A DNA stretch of 64,000 nucleotides from CAVVEC01 sp963770485 (GCA_963770485.1 CAVYPX010000011.1:124001-188000), one strand, 5' to 3'; numbered from the stretch's first letter, positions 8,128-18,882 are shown. Notes: a model not told the origin generated them from the letters alone. Program-made: numbers and translations.

Positions 8128-10944
8128 GTGCAGTTGCCTCTGCCCAAGAACGAAGCCGGCAGGGTGGAAGCCCTCCGGACTTATCGGATACTGGATACGC
8201 CTGCGGAAGAGCGGTTCGACGACCTCGCTCGGCTGGCTACCTACGTGTGTGGCACAGCCATTGGACTGATCGGCTTCCTCGACAGCAGCCGGGAATGGTT
8301 TAAATCAAGAGTCGGGTGGGATGTAAGTGAGATCCCGCGGGAAGTATCCTTCGGCGCCCACACCATCCTGCAATCCGATGTACTCATCGTTTCTGACACT
8401 CTGAAAGACAAACGTTTCGCCAGGAGTCAGCTGACCACGCGGGCGGGGGTGCGTTTCTATGCCGCAGCCCCCTTGCTGACGCCCGAGGGGTACGCGCTGG
8501 GAACCCTGTGCGTTATGGATCATGTCCCGCGCGCTTTGACCGAAGGACAGGCACACATGCTGCGGACCCTGGCGCGGCAGGTGATGGCGCATCTGGAAGA
8601 CCAGCGGGGCTTGGGATCGAATCCTGGGACGGAGACGCATGAGCGTTACCGGCGGTTCTTCGAATCGAGCGTGGTGGGATTCTACCGCACCACTCTAGAC
8701 GGAAAGGTACTCGACTGCAATCCAGCCTTTGTGCGCATCATGGGTTATGGCTCGCGGGAGGAGTTGCTAGCCTGCCATGCCCTGGAGTTCTACTTTTCTC
8801 CCGCCGAGCGGCAAGACTTCCTTGAACACTGCCGGAGCCTCGGCTCCCTGGCCAATTTCGAGTCACGGTTGCGACGCAAGGACGGCGGCGAAGTATGGGT
8901 ACTGGAGAACGTCCAACCAGTGCTCGGGCAGGACGGGGCGCCGGCCATGATCGAAGGCACGCTGGTAGACATCTCACCGCAGAAGTTCGCTGAGGCGGCA
9001 CGCAATCAAGCGCAGCAGGCGCTGGAAGACTCCGAGACTCGCTACCGGCGGCTCTTTGAAACCGCCAAAGATGGAATATTGATTCTCGATTTCAAGACCG
9101 GGCAGATCGTTGATGTAAACCCATTCTTGATTGAGATGTTGGGTTATACGCACGGTGAGTTCGTGGGCAAGAAACTCTGGGAAATCGGCCCTTTCAAGGA
9201 TGTCCCGGCCTCGCGGGGCGCGTTTAGCGAGCTCCAAACGAAAGGGATTATCCGCTACGAAGACTTGCCGCTGGAAACCAAAGACGGGCGGCGAATCGAG
9301 GTCGAGTTTGTCAGCAATGTCTACCCGGTTGATGGAAGCCAGGTGGTTCAGTGCAACATCCGTGACATCACCGAGCGCGCACGGGCAGAAAAAGCGCTGA
9401 AGGTGTCGGAAACTCACCACCGGTCGGTCTTCGAAGGCGCAGTCCACGGCATTTACCGGGGCACTCTGGAGGGTCGCTTCCTGGAAGTAAATCCAGCCCT
9501 GGTGGCCATGCTGGGTTATAGGTCGGCGGACGAGGTCCTGAAATTGAGCTTGGCCCAGGGTGTTTTCGCCGAACCGGAAGAAGGGCTGCGGCTGTTGGAC
9601 AAGTGGCAGCTGACTGGGAAGATTGAAGAAGAAGTGCAGTGGAAGCGGCGGGATCAGCGTTTGATCACGGTACGGCTGAGCGGCCGGGTCTTGGGCACCG
9701 AGCACCAGAGGGCGGCAGGGCTCGAGGTGATCGCCGAGGACGTAACCGAGCGGCGGGCACTGGAAGAGCAGCTGCGTCAGGCGCAAAAGATCGAAGCGGT
9801 GGGGCAATTGGCTGGCGGGATGGCCCACGAGTTCAACAATTATCTTGGAATCGTCCTGGGATACAGCGAGCTGTTATTGGAGGAAGCTGCGGCCACCGAA
9901 GGGCTGCGCCGGAACGTGTCTGAGATCAAGGCGGCTACTCAGAGGGCCGCTTCGCTGACGCGACAACTGCTAGCCCTTAGCCGGCGCCAGGTGCTCCAGC
10001 CAAAGGTTCTGGACGTCAATGCCGTGGTGTGGGAGACACACAAGCTCCTCCGCCGCCTCATCCCCGAGAACATCGAACTGGTTCCGGTTCTGGACCCGAA
10101 CCTGCAACCGGTCAAAGTGGACCCTGCACAGATCCAGCAAATCCTCATCAACCTGGTGGTGAACGCTCGCGACGCCATGCCGCAGGGCGGAAAAGTGGTA
10201 ATTGAAACGGCCAACGTGGAACTGGATGAGGAATACGCCGGCCGCCACATCGAGGTGCAGCCCGGACGCTATGTGATGCTGGCGGTGAGCGATAACGGCT
10301 CTGGCATCGATGAACCAACCCAGGCCCGAATCTTTGAGCCTTTCTTCACCACCAAACAGGAGGGCAAAGGAACGGGGCTGGGGCTATCGACGGTTTACGG
10401 CATCGTACGGCAGAGTGGGGGGCACATCACCGTTGAGAGCGCCCCGGGAGAGGGCACTAGGTTCCGCATTTATCTGCCTCCGACGGCAGCGACCGAACTG
10501 AAGGTAGAAGATGAGACACTGCCGATGCAAACTGAGGTCCTCACCGGTACTGAAACCGTGCTGGTGGTCGAGGACGAACCGGCTCTGCGCAGATTGATTT
10601 CCGTGTCTCTGGAGAAACGCGGCTACACCGTACTTGCGGCGGACGACGGCACGGAGGCAATCCGGATTTTGGAGAACAATCCTGGCAAGATTGACCTTGT
10701 GGTCAGCGATATCATGATGCCCAAGATGAATGGGCTGGAGTTGAGGAAAAAAGCAATCTTGCTGCGGCCTGAGATGCAGTTCTTGTTGATTTCTGGCTAC
10801 GCGGAAGACACAATCAGCGAGACAGCGCACCTTCCGCAAGACGTGGGCTACCTGGAGAAGCCATTTCTTCCGGCTGAGTTGGCGCGCAAGGTGCGCGAAC
10901 TGCTGAACGAGAGTGACGCCAGAGCTACCATCAAGACCGCATGA
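8128..10944 (+). CDS. Hybrid sensor histidine kinase (GAF-PAS-PAS-PAS-HK-REC)
   Basis: The product is 938 residues with no membrane segment, so it is a cytoplasmic sensor. A GAF domain covers about 15-155 and three PAS domains about 170-285, 300-415 and 425-540, each with the SRYRRLFE/HHRSVFE type start and a DITERA-type end. The dimerisation domain has the phosphoacceptor His567 (GGMAHEFNN). The ATPase domain has the N box (NLVVNARDAMPQGG), G1 (SDNGSGID) and G2 (GKGTGLGLSTVYG). A C-terminal receiver covers about 810-925 with phosphoacceptor Asp861 (SDIMMPKMNG). The GTG start follows AAGGAGG with long spacing. No response regulator is adjacent, so the attached receiver probably passes phosphate to a distant partner. 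Confidence 0.92.
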   Translation: MQLPLPKNEAGRVEALRTYRILDTPAEERFDDLARLATYVCGTAIGLIGFLDSSREWFKSRVGWDVSEIPREVSFGAHTILQSDVLIVSDTLKDKRFARSQLTTRAGVRFYAAAPLLTPEGYALGTLCVMDHVPRALTEGQAHMLRTLARQVMAHLEDQRGLGSNPGTETHERYRRFFESSVVGFYRTTLDGKVLDCNPAFVRIMGYGSREELLACHALEFYFSPAERQDFLEHCRSLGSLANFESRLRRKDGGEVWVLENVQPVLGQDGAPAMIEGTLVDISPQKFAEAARNQAQQALEDSETRYRRLFETAKDGILILDFKTGQIVDVNPFLIEMLGYTHGEFVGKKLWEIGPFKDVPASRGAFSELQTKGIIRYEDLPLETKDGRRIEVEFVSNVYPVDGSQVVQCNIRDITERARAEKALKVSETHHRSVFEGAVHGIYRGTLEGRFLEVNPALVAMLGYRSADEVLKLSLAQGVFAEPEEGLRLLDKWQLTGKIEEEVQWKRRDQRLITVRLSGRVLGTEHQRAAGLEVIAEDVTERRALEEQLRQAQKIEAVGQLAGGMAHEFNNYLGIVLGYSELLLEEAAATEGLRRNVSEIKAATQRAASLTRQLLALSRRQVLQPKVLDVNAVVWETHKLLRRLIPENIELVPVLDPNLQPVKVDPAQIQQILINLVVNARDAMPQGGKVVIETANVELDEEYAGRHIEVQPGRYVMLAVSDNGSGIDEPTQARIFEPFFTTKQEGKGTGLGLSTVYGIVRQSGGHITVESAPGEGTRFRIYLPPTAATELKVEDETLPMQTEVLTGTETVLVVEDEPALRRLISVSLEKRGYTVLAADDGTEAIRILENNPGKIDLVVSDIMMPKMNGLELRKKAILLRPEMQFLLISGYAEDTISETAHLPQDVGYLEKPFLPAELARKVRELLNESDARATIKTA

Positions 10945-10958
10945 TATCGCGGCACCTT

Positions 10959-12005
10959 CTAGCGCAACTCCTCCATTACTTGCTCGAGCACTTCCCTTCC
11001 CGGGCGCGTTACCGATTCCGGCAGCGTGGCCAGTGGCTGGTCGGTCATGTTGAGCATGTCAATAAAGCTGGGCGCCTGCGGGTTCACATAGAAGACTCCG
11101 GTGATCACTTCGCCTTTCTCGTGAGCTTCATGCAAGCGGCTGATGGCGTTGATCCGGTGAGTTGGATCATAGTCTTCTTCAAGCTTGCTCAGGCGGAGCC
11201 GGGAACCGTCATGCATGGTGACTTCGACGGTCGTACCTGGATCGTACTCCACATTAATTTCCTCGAAGGCTGGGACAAAACTGATGTCCTGGAGCGGCTC
11301 TTCGTGGTCTTTCATGTATTTGTAGGATTTTGTCGAGCCCTCGTGATCGTTGAAAGTGACACAAGGCGAAACCACATCCAGCATCACCGTACCCTTGTGG
11401 GCGATGGCTGCCTTCAACATGCTGTGCAATTGCTTTTTATCCCCGGAGAAAGAGCGGCCCACAAAAGTCGCACCCAGCGTGATGGCCATGGCGCAGGTAT
11501 CAATGGGCGGAAGATCGTTGATCACACCGGTTTTCAGTTTCGATCCCAGGTCTGCCGTCGCCGAGAATTGGCCCTTGGTCAGACCGTACACCCCGTTGTC
11601 CTCAATGATGTAAATGATGGGCAGGTTGCGCCGCATCAGGTGGACGAACTGCCCGATGCCGATGGAGGCCGTGTCGCCGTCGCCACTGACACCGAGCGCA
11701 ATCAGCTTGTGGTTGGCCAGAACGGCGCCGGTCGCGACCGAGGGCATGCGGCCATGCACGGCGTTGAAGCTGTGGGATCGGCTCATGAAGTAGGCCGGGC
11801 TTTTGGAGGAGCACCCGATACCGCTGGGCTTGATGACGCGCTCGGGCGGTACGCCCATTTCATACATGGCGTCAATGATGCGCTCTGAAATTGCGTTGTG
11901 CCCGCAACCGGCGCAGAGCGTGGTCTTGCCGCCGCGGTAGTCCAGCACAGCTAAGCCGATGCGATTTGTTTTCGGTGGTGGCGTGCTGGTTGGTGTGGTC
12001 GCCAT
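10959..12005 (-). CDS. korB: 2-oxoacid:ferredoxin oxidoreductase, beta subunit
   Basis: This is the thiamine-diphosphate subunit of a 2-oxoglutarate (or related 2-oxoacid):ferredoxin oxidoreductase, which makes the acyl-CoA and reduced ferredoxin. CAGCGH (Cys31, Cys34) and the ThDP/Mg motif GDGDTASIGIGQ with a downstream EDNGVYGLTKGQ are visible. A helical C-terminal part is typical of the KorB group. The product is 348 residues. It starts at the base following the korA stop codon (TAAATG), so the pair is an operon. It replaces or complements 2-oxoglutarate dehydrogenase in the TCA cycle; the exact substrate is inferred. Confidence 0.9.
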   Translation of the reverse strand: MATTPTSTPPPKTNRIGLAVLDYRGGKTTLCAGCGHNAISERIIDAMYEMGVPPERVIKPSGIGCSSKSPAYFMSRSHSFNAVHGRMPSVATGAVLANHKLIALGVSGDGDTASIGIGQFVHLMRRNLPIIYIIEDNGVYGLTKGQFSATADLGSKLKTGVINDLPPIDTCAMAITLGATFVGRSFSGDKKQLHSMLKAAIAHKGTVMLDVVSPCVTFNDHEGSTKSYKYMKDHEEPLQDISFVPAFEEINVEYDPGTTVEVTMHDGSRLRLSKLEEDYDPTHRINAISRLHEAHEKGEVITGVFYVNPQAPSFIDMLNMTDQPLATLPESVTRPGREVLEQVMEELR

Positions 12006-13844
12006 TTATTTGCCCTCCATGCTCATGAGTTCGTCGGTCACCGACCGTGCATCGAGTGGCAGCCCGTGAATGTGCGCAATGCTGCGCAGCCGTGTGACCA
12101 GTTCCGGTTTGATGTCCAGCTTCAGCAAGCTGAGCATCTGCGCGTCGCGGTTCTGTTCGATGACGTAGACCCGCTCGTGCTGCTCGATGAAGTCGTGAAC
12201 CTCGCGGGTAAACGGGTAGGCGCGGAGACGAAGGTAATCGGTCTCGATATCGTACTCGTCGCGCAACTGATCTCGCGCTTCGAGGATGGCCCAGTGCGAC
12301 GTGCCGTAAGCGATGATGCCGATCTTCGCTGCTTTGCCGGTCATCAACTCGGGCCGGGGCACAAAGGATCGGGCGGTTTCGAACTTGCGGTTAATGCGCT
12401 CCATGTTGCGCTCGAAATCGTCCGGACGCTCGCTGTATTGCGACTTTTCGTTGTGTCCGCTGCCACGCGCGAAGTAGGCCGCCGCCGGATGATCGGTACC
12501 GGGCAGGGTGCGATAGCCGATGCCGTCACCGTCCACGTCTTTATAGCGGGCAAAACTACCCAGGCGGTCCAGATCTTCTTTCGAAAGCACCTTGCCACGC
12601 TTGACCGGGGTAGTCGGATACTCGAACGGATCCGACATCCAGTTGTTCATGCCTAAATCCAAATCCGACATTACGAACACCAGTGTCTGGAACTGTTCGG
12701 CGAGATTGAATGCGTCCTGCGCCATGCTAAAACACTCGGCCACGGAATTGGGAATCAGCAGGATGTGTTTGGTGTCGCCGTGGGAGAGAAACGCGGTTGA
12801 GAGGATGTCGCCTTGCGAAGTGCGCGTAGGCAGGCCGGTCGAAGGGCCGACGCGTTGGATGTCCCAGACCACTCCGGGAACCTCGGCGTAGTAGGAAAGC
12901 CCGGCAAACTCCGACATCAGCGAAATGCCCGGGCCCGCTGTCGCGGTCATGGAACGCGCGCCCGCCCAACCCGCGCCGAGGACCATTCCGATCGCGGCCA
13001 GTTCGTCTTCCGCCTGCACGATGGCAAATGTCGCCTTGCCGTCGGCCCCGACGCGATACTCCTTCATGTAGTCGATCAGAGTCTCGACCAGCGAGGATGA
13101 CGGCGTGATCGGATACCAGGTCACGACCGTGACTCCGGCAAACATGCAGCCCAGAGCGGCAGCAGAGTTGCCGTCGATGATGATCATCCCCTGCGTCTTG
13201 TCCATGCGCTGAACAAAATACGGATCCTGCTTGGTGAGGCTGGCGGCGGCATAATCGAAGCCCGCGCGCACCGCCGCCAAGTTCAGATTAGCGGCCTTCG
13301 CCTTCTTCGCGAACTGCTTGCGCAAAGCCTTCTCCACCTCGGCCATGTCGATTCCGAGCAGGTTGGCCGCGACGCCCACGTAAATCATGTTCTTGACCAG
13401 CTTGCGCAGCTTGGCTTCCGGACAAACGGGCGCGACGAGTTTGTCATACGGAACCGAATAAAAAACTAAATCATTCCGCAGCTTGTTCAGGCCCAAAGGC
13501 TCGTCGTAAAGAACGGCCGCGCCGGGCGCCAGCGACATCACGTCTTCCTGCGCCGTCTCGGCGTTCATGGCGATCAGGAGGTCAATCTCTTTTTTGCGCG
13601 CGATGTACCCATCCTTGTTGGCGCGGATGGTGTACCAGGTGGGCAACCCGGCGATGTTGGAAGGGAACAGATTCTTACCCGAAACCGGGACGCCCATCTG
13701 AAAAATGCTGCGCAACAGCACTGAGTTAGAGCTCTGCGAACCCGAACCATTCACCGTCGCAACCTGGATGCTCATGTTGTTGACGACGCGTTTCTGCTCC
13801 CCTTGCCCCGAGGCTTCGTGGAGCGCTACATCCGTGGTGGCCAT
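12006..13844 (-). CDS. korA: 2-oxoacid:ferredoxin oxidoreductase, fused gamma-alpha subunit
   Basis: The product is 612 residues. Residues about 25-210 are the gamma domain (GSQSSNSVLLRSIFQMG, DLLIAMNAETAQED). The alpha pyrimidine-binding domain begins near 225 (GNSAAALGCMFAGVTVVTWY, PITPSSSLVETLIDY) and continues through TATAGPGISLMSEFAGLSYY and the C-terminal transketolase-like domain. The gamma-alpha fusion is the common KorA layout. It partners with KorB directly downstream. A ferredoxin-linked enzyme suits low-potential electron chemistry. The ORF has no frameshift. Confidence 0.92.
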   Translation of the reverse strand: MATTDVALHEASGQGEQKRVVNNMSIQVATVNGSGSQSSNSVLLRSIFQMGVPVSGKNLFPSNIAGLPTWYTIRANKDGYIARKKEIDLLIAMNAETAQEDVMSLAPGAAVLYDEPLGLNKLRNDLVFYSVPYDKLVAPVCPEAKLRKLVKNMIYVGVAANLLGIDMAEVEKALRKQFAKKAKAANLNLAAVRAGFDYAAASLTKQDPYFVQRMDKTQGMIIIDGNSAAALGCMFAGVTVVTWYPITPSSSLVETLIDYMKEYRVGADGKATFAIVQAEDELAAIGMVLGAGWAGARSMTATAGPGISLMSEFAGLSYYAEVPGVVWDIQRVGPSTGLPTRTSQGDILSTAFLSHGDTKHILLIPNSVAECFSMAQDAFNLAEQFQTLVFVMSDLDLGMNNWMSDPFEYPTTPVKRGKVLSKEDLDRLGSFARYKDVDGDGIGYRTLPGTDHPAAAYFARGSGHNEKSQYSERPDDFERNMERINRKFETARSFVPRPELMTGKAAKIGIIAYGTSHWAILEARDQLRDEYDIETDYLRLRAYPFTREVHDFIEQHERVYVIEQNRDAQMLSLLKLDIKPELVTRLRSIAHIHGLPLDARSVTDELMSMEGK

Positions 13845-14002
13845 TCCTTATCCTTCCTTTGTCCTTCCCTTTGACTGGAGCGGGTTTTGGGCCGCTCGGG
13901 GTGCTGTGGAGTGGTGACGCGAACCTTTGATTATACGGCACTGGAGCTGTGGCGAACAGGCGTGGGCGGCGGAATTCCAGTACTCCGGTACCAGCTTTTG
14001 AA

Positions 14003-14962
14003 CTATGATTCCGCGCGAAGAAACTCCGCCATGTTGCGGAATTTATTATATCGTGACGCGACTAATTCTTGGATAGAAACTTTTTGAAGATCGGCAAGAT
14101 GCTTGCGTAAGTCAACCGCCAGCAGTTCGGCCGCAGCGTCGTGATCGGCGTGGGCACCGCCTTCCGGTTCCGGCACGATGCCATCGATACAGCCCAGTTC
14201 GTTCAAGTCGGTAGCAGTAATGCGCAAAGCTTGCGCGGCCAGCTCTTTCTTTGTGGCGTCTCGCCACATGATGGAAGCGCAACCTTCGGGCGAGATCACG
14301 GAGTAGATGGCATTCTCCATCATCAGGACGCGGTCGGCCACGGCGATAGCCAGCGCGCCGCCGCTGCCTCCTTCGCCCGTGATGGTGGCGATGATTGGAA
14401 CCTGCAGACGCGCCATTTCACGCAGATTACGGGCAATGGCCTCAGCTTGGCCGCGTTCTTCCGCTCCCAGCCCGGGATATGCGCCGGGCGTATCCACAAA
14501 GGTGAAAATCGGCCGCTTGAATTTCTCCGCCATTTTCATTGCCCGCAGCGCCTTGCGATAGCCCTCGGGATTCGGCATCCCGAAGTTGCGGTACACCTTT
14601 TGCTTGGTATCGCGCCCCTTCTGATGGCCAATGACCATGACCTCCTGACCCTGAAACCGTGCCATGCCACAAATGATGGCGGGATCATCGGCAAAGCCCC
14701 GGTCGCCGTGGATTTCGCTCCAGTCGGTGAAAATGCGTTCCAGGTAATCCAGCGTGTAAGGACGCTGTGGATGGCGGGCCAATTCTGTCTTTTGCCACGC
14801 GCTGAAATGCGAGGCGACCTGCGTGCGCAAAGCGTGAATACGATCGTGAAGCTGCCGGATCTGGTTGCGGGTGTCCTCGTCCTGCCCAGGCAAGGACTGC
14901 AATCTTGCCAGTTGCTCCTCGATTTTTCCCAGCTCCTGCTGCGCCCTCAGTTGAGACTCCAT
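14003..14962 (-). CDS. accA: Acetyl-CoA carboxylase carboxyltransferase, alpha subunit
   Basis: AccA transfers the carboxyl group from biotin to acetyl-CoA in the first step of fatty-acid synthesis. The ATG at 14962 gives 319 residues, exactly the common family length; the open frame continues upstream to 15106 without family sequence. Conserved segments are QKVYRNFGMPNPEGYRKALR, DTPGAYPGLGAEERGQAEAI and GEGGSGGALAIAVADRVLM, then YSVISPEGCASI. It lies downstream of dnaE on the same strand. Zinc-bearing AccD is not in the window. Confidence 0.92.
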   Translation of the reverse strand: MESQLRAQQELGKIEEQLARLQSLPGQDEDTRNQIRQLHDRIHALRTQVASHFSAWQKTELARHPQRPYTLDYLERIFTDWSEIHGDRGFADDPAIICGMARFQGQEVMVIGHQKGRDTKQKVYRNFGMPNPEGYRKALRAMKMAEKFKRPIFTFVDTPGAYPGLGAEERGQAEAIARNLREMARLQVPIIATITGEGGSGGALAIAVADRVLMMENAIYSVISPEGCASIMWRDATKKELAAQALRITATDLNELGCIDGIVPEPEGGAHADHDAAAELLAVDLRKHLADLQKVSIQELVASRYNKFRNMAEFLRAES

Positions 14963-15118
14963 CTTGCTGCCATCACCGTTCCTGGCGGCCCATCGCGACT
15001 CCACCATGGACAAGAGAAACTCGGCCCCGGTGACCGCCAGCATTGCGTTCGTGACTGCCGGAGCCGCCGGTTGCAATCGCTTACTCCTGTGAGTGGAAAC
15101 TCTCATCCCCTGCAGATT

Positions 15119-18100
15119 TCAGTCAATGACTCGGACCGCACCTCGCCCGCACAATTCTTCGACGCGCGCCATAAAATTGCGGTCTGGTTGGACATTATAG
15201 CCCTCCGCTTCCATGACCACCATGAAATCGCCCTGACGTTCCACGTCGAACAATAGCTTCGCGTCTCCTTTGCGTTGGGTGCAAAGGGCGTACAGTTCGT
15301 CGATCGTGGACTCGCTCGCCGTCTCCAGCGGAATGCGGATGCGCAGCGAGCGCGGCAATGGGACCTTCGCATCCTCGAGCGGAATAATGTCGTTGACGGT
15401 CAGCTTTGGGTTCACTCCTTCTTCGATACGCAATCCGCCGCGCACCAGGACCGGAACTTCCAGACGCACCTTCTCCTGCAGCTTTCGATAAGCTTCGGGA
15501 AACACAATCATTTCGACGGACCCCGCCATGTCTTCGAGCGCGCCCTGGGCGTAAAAATCTCCCTTCTTTGATTTCAGGACGCGGACGTTCGCCATGATTC
15601 CGGCGGTGGTGATGTTCTCATCCTTTCCCGTAGAAGCCTTGATGCTGGCGATATCGGCTGTGCTCAGAGCGCGCAGGTCTTCCAATTTATCTTTGTATTT
15701 TTCCAGCGGGTGCCCGGTGATGAAGAAGCCCAGGATTTCTTTTTCCGCGGCAAGGCGGGTGTGCTCGTCCCAGTCAGGTACGTCGGGCAATTTTTCGTTC
15801 GCCGCAGGATTTTCCTCCTGCTGAAATACGCCGAACAAGCCGTGCTGGCCGGAGGCTGCGTCGCGTTGGCTTTTTTCCGCGCGCTCCACGGCTTTATCCA
15901 GCACGAACATTAACTGCGCCCGATGTCCCAGAGAATCCATCGCTCCGCTCTTAATCAGCGACTCGAGCACCCGCTTATTCAGCAGGCGCAGATCCACTTT
16001 TTCACAGAACTCGTAAATGGAGTGATAGTGGCCGAGTTCTTTCCGCCCGGTGAGAATCGATTCGATGGCGTTGTGGCCGACGTTCTTCACCGCCGCGAGG
16101 CCGAAGCGGATGGCGCTGCCGTGCGGCGTGAAGTTGGCGTCGCTCACGTTGATGTCGGGAGGCTCGACGGGAATCCCCATCTCACGGCATTCGTTGATGT
16201 ATTTCACCACGTCGTCGGTGCTGCCGGTGAGCGAGGTCAGCAGCGCCGACATGAACTCGACCGGATAATGGGTCTTGAGATAGGCGGTGTGATAAGCGAG
16301 CAAGGCGTAAGCGGCGGAATGTGCCTTGGGGAAACCATATTCGGCAAATTTGGCCAGCAGGTCGAAAATCTTCTCGATCTTCTTTGGCGGGTAGCCGCGC
16401 TGTACCGCGCCTTCGACGAAACGCTCGCGCTGCTTGGCCATTTCCTCAGGCTTCTTCTTGCCCATGGCACGTCGGAGTAAGTCGGCTTCGCCGAGCGAGT
16501 AGCCCGCGAGCCGGTTGGCAATCTGCATCACCTGTTCCTGGTAGACGATCACTCCCAGGGTCTCTTCCAGTACCTCTTTCAACTCGGGAAGCTCATATTC
16601 GATGTTCTTACGGCCGTGTTTGCGCTCGATAAAATGATCGATCATTCCACCTTGGATCGGTCCCGGACGATAAAGCGCGTTCAAAGCGGTGAGGTCGTCG
16701 ATGGTGTTGGGCTGGTAGCGACGGAGCACATCGCGCATGCCGTGGGACTCAAACTGGAATACGCCGGAAGTGAGCCCGCTGTGGAAGACCTTCTTATAGG
16801 TTTCCTGATCGGACAGCGGAATGTCCTGCAGCGCAATGTGCTCGCCGCGGGTTTGGGCGATTAGCTTCAAAGTGTCATCGAGAATGGTGAGCGTGGTAAG
16901 CCCGAGAAAATCCATCTTCAGCAGGCCCATCTTTTCGATCGCGACCATGTCGAAGGCAGTAACAATTTCATCGTTCTTCGTCTTGTATAGGGGCACAAGT
17001 TCGATAAGCGGGCGGGGCGAAATTACTACGCCGGCGGCATGAACGCCGGCGTTGCGCACCAAGCCTTCCAGCTTGCGAGCGGTGTCGAGCAATTGCCGCA
17101 CCTGATTATCACTCTCGTAGGCCTGCTGCAGCGCAGGGGAATCTTTCATCGCATGTTCGAGAGTAATGTTGAGCGTCGTGGGCACCATCTTTGCGATGCG
17201 ATCCACATCGCTGTAGAGAATGCCCATGGCCCGGCCGACGTCTTTGATCGCCGCCTTGGCCGCCATGGTGCCGAAGGTAATGATCTGCGCCACATTCTCC
17301 CGTCCGTACTTTCGGGTGACGTAATCAATCACCTCGTCCCGGCGGTTCATGCAGAAATCAATGTCAATATCCGGCATGGAAATGCGTTCAGGATTGAGGA
17401 ATCGCTCGAAGAACAATTCATGCTGCAATGGGTCAATGTCAGTGATGCGCAGCGAGTAGGAGACCAGCGAACCGGCGGCCGAGCCGCGCCCCGGCCCCAC
17501 CGGAATACCGTTTTCCTTTGCGAAGCGGATGAAGTCCCAGACAATCAGAAAATAACCGGAGAACTGCATCTGCTGGATGGTGGAAAGTTCCCGCGCCAGG
17601 CGCTGTTCGTACTCCGTGATACTGTGCTTCACCAATCCCTGCTGCTGCAGGTTTCGCAGTACGTCAAGCCGGCGCGCAAAGCCTTCCCGAGTCACATGCT
17701 CGAAATAACTGTCCAGCGTGTAGCCCGCCGGGACCTCGAAATGAGGAAACGGATTGCTGACTTTTTCCAGCCGCGTGTTGCAGCGTTCCGCAATCGCGAG
17801 TGTGCGCGCAAGCACGTCGGGAGCATCCTTGAAGACACGAAACATTTCGTCGTGGCTCTTGACGTAGAAGTCCGTGCCTTGGAACTTCATGCGGTTGGCG
17901 TCCTGAATGGACTTGCCGGTCTGTATGCAGAGCATTACATCCTGGGCGTGGGCATCGTCTTCGCAGAGATAGTGGCTGTCGTTGGTGGCCACCAGGGGAA
18001 GGCCCAATTCTTTTTCCAAGCGAAACAGGAGGGGATGGATGCGGTGTTCCATCTCCAGGCCTTGGTCCTGAATCTCAAGAAAGAAATTGTCTTTGCCGAA

Positions 18101-18601
18101 GATATCGCGATAAAAAACCGCGGCATCGCGCGCGGCGTCGTACTTTTCTTCCATCAATCGTTCAGCAACCTCGCCTTTCAAGCACCCTGAGAGTCCGATT
18201 AGCCCTTTGGCATGTTCTGCGAGGAATTTCTTGCTGACGCGAGGCTTGTAGTAAAACCCGCGCAACGAAGCTTCGGAGGTGATTTTCGCCAGATTGCGGT
18301 AGCCTTCTTCGTTTTCCGCCAGGACCAGCAGATGGTTGTAGCTGTCGCCGTCCGGGGGAGTGCGCTCAATGTTGTGATCGTCTTTCTTGCAGATATAGAG
18401 CTCGCAACCAATGATCGGCTTCACGCCATACTTGTGCGCCGCATTCACAAAATGGACCGCGCCAAAGATATTGCCGTGGTCGGTCATGGCGACAGCCGGC
18501 ATGCCCAGTTCCTTGACGCGCTGGCACAGTTTATCGACGTCGCAGGCGCCGTCGAGCATGGAGTAGTCGGTATGCAGGTGCAGATGGACGAATTGAGACA
18601 T
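15119..18601 (-). CDS. dnaE: DNA polymerase III alpha subunit
   Basis: This is the replicative polymerase catalytic subunit, 1160 residues and of DnaE type, with no inserted exonuclease domain. The N-terminal PHP domain begins with HLHTDYSMLDGACD. The catalytic palm shows GPGRGSAAGSLVSY and PDIDIDF near residue 405, with KMDFLGL further on. The helix-hairpin and OB regions follow (TTAGIMANVRVLKSKKGDF near 1000). A short C-terminal part ends in AVRVID. The ORF is intact over 3.5 kb, which contrasts with the frameshifted genes elsewhere in the window. The accA gene follows. Confidence 0.95.
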   Translation of the reverse strand: MSQFVHLHLHTDYSMLDGACDVDKLCQRVKELGMPAVAMTDHGNIFGAVHFVNAAHKYGVKPIIGCELYICKKDDHNIERTPPDGDSYNHLLVLAENEEGYRNLAKITSEASLRGFYYKPRVSKKFLAEHAKGLIGLSGCLKGEVAERLMEEKYDAARDAAVFYRDIFGKDNFFLEIQDQGLEMEHRIHPLLFRLEKELGLPLVATNDSHYLCEDDAHAQDVMLCIQTGKSIQDANRMKFQGTDFYVKSHDEMFRVFKDAPDVLARTLAIAERCNTRLEKVSNPFPHFEVPAGYTLDSYFEHVTREGFARRLDVLRNLQQQGLVKHSITEYEQRLARELSTIQQMQFSGYFLIVWDFIRFAKENGIPVGPGRGSAAGSLVSYSLRITDIDPLQHELFFERFLNPERISMPDIDIDFCMNRRDEVIDYVTRKYGRENVAQIITFGTMAAKAAIKDVGRAMGILYSDVDRIAKMVPTTLNITLEHAMKDSPALQQAYESDNQVRQLLDTARKLEGLVRNAGVHAAGVVISPRPLIELVPLYKTKNDEIVTAFDMVAIEKMGLLKMDFLGLTTLTILDDTLKLIAQTRGEHIALQDIPLSDQETYKKVFHSGLTSGVFQFESHGMRDVLRRYQPNTIDDLTALNALYRPGPIQGGMIDHFIERKHGRKNIEYELPELKEVLEETLGVIVYQEQVMQIANRLAGYSLGEADLLRRAMGKKKPEEMAKQRERFVEGAVQRGYPPKKIEKIFDLLAKFAEYGFPKAHSAAYALLAYHTAYLKTHYPVEFMSALLTSLTGSTDDVVKYINECREMGIPVEPPDINVSDANFTPHGSAIRFGLAAVKNVGHNAIESILTGRKELGHYHSIYEFCEKVDLRLLNKRVLESLIKSGAMDSLGHRAQLMFVLDKAVERAEKSQRDAASGQHGLFGVFQQEENPAANEKLPDVPDWDEHTRLAAEKEILGFFITGHPLEKYKDKLEDLRALSTADIASIKASTGKDENITTAGIMANVRVLKSKKGDFYAQGALEDMAGSVEMIVFPEAYRKLQEKVRLEVPVLVRGGLRIEEGVNPKLTVNDIIPLEDAKVPLPRSLRIRIPLETASESTIDELYALCTQRKGDAKLLFDVERQGDFMVVMEAEGYNVQPDRNFMARVEELCGRGAVRVID

Positions 18602-18882
18602 GGCCTCTCTTGATTTTACGTTGCCGTCATTCTAATGGGAACCGGCGCAAAGGAAACGCACCGGATATTCACAGTCAGCTCTGCTTTCCGCTCGTGCCAT
18701 CGGGACACATCCCCACGTGATCAACCTCACTGACACAAAGGTCCTCTTAGGCACATTATCATCGCGTCCGCTTCCCTGAAGAGCAGATCCCACAATCGGA
18801 CCCAGCTCCCCCCTGAGGCGAACGACACAAATTCCCTGGGAAACACATTTCCGTCCGACAAATTTATCTTCAGGAGGCAGTC

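Noticed and set aside
12066..12656. Plus-strand ORF within korA
   Set aside because: It is a reverse-strand shadow of the clearly coding korA sequence; similar shadows across the window were dropped.
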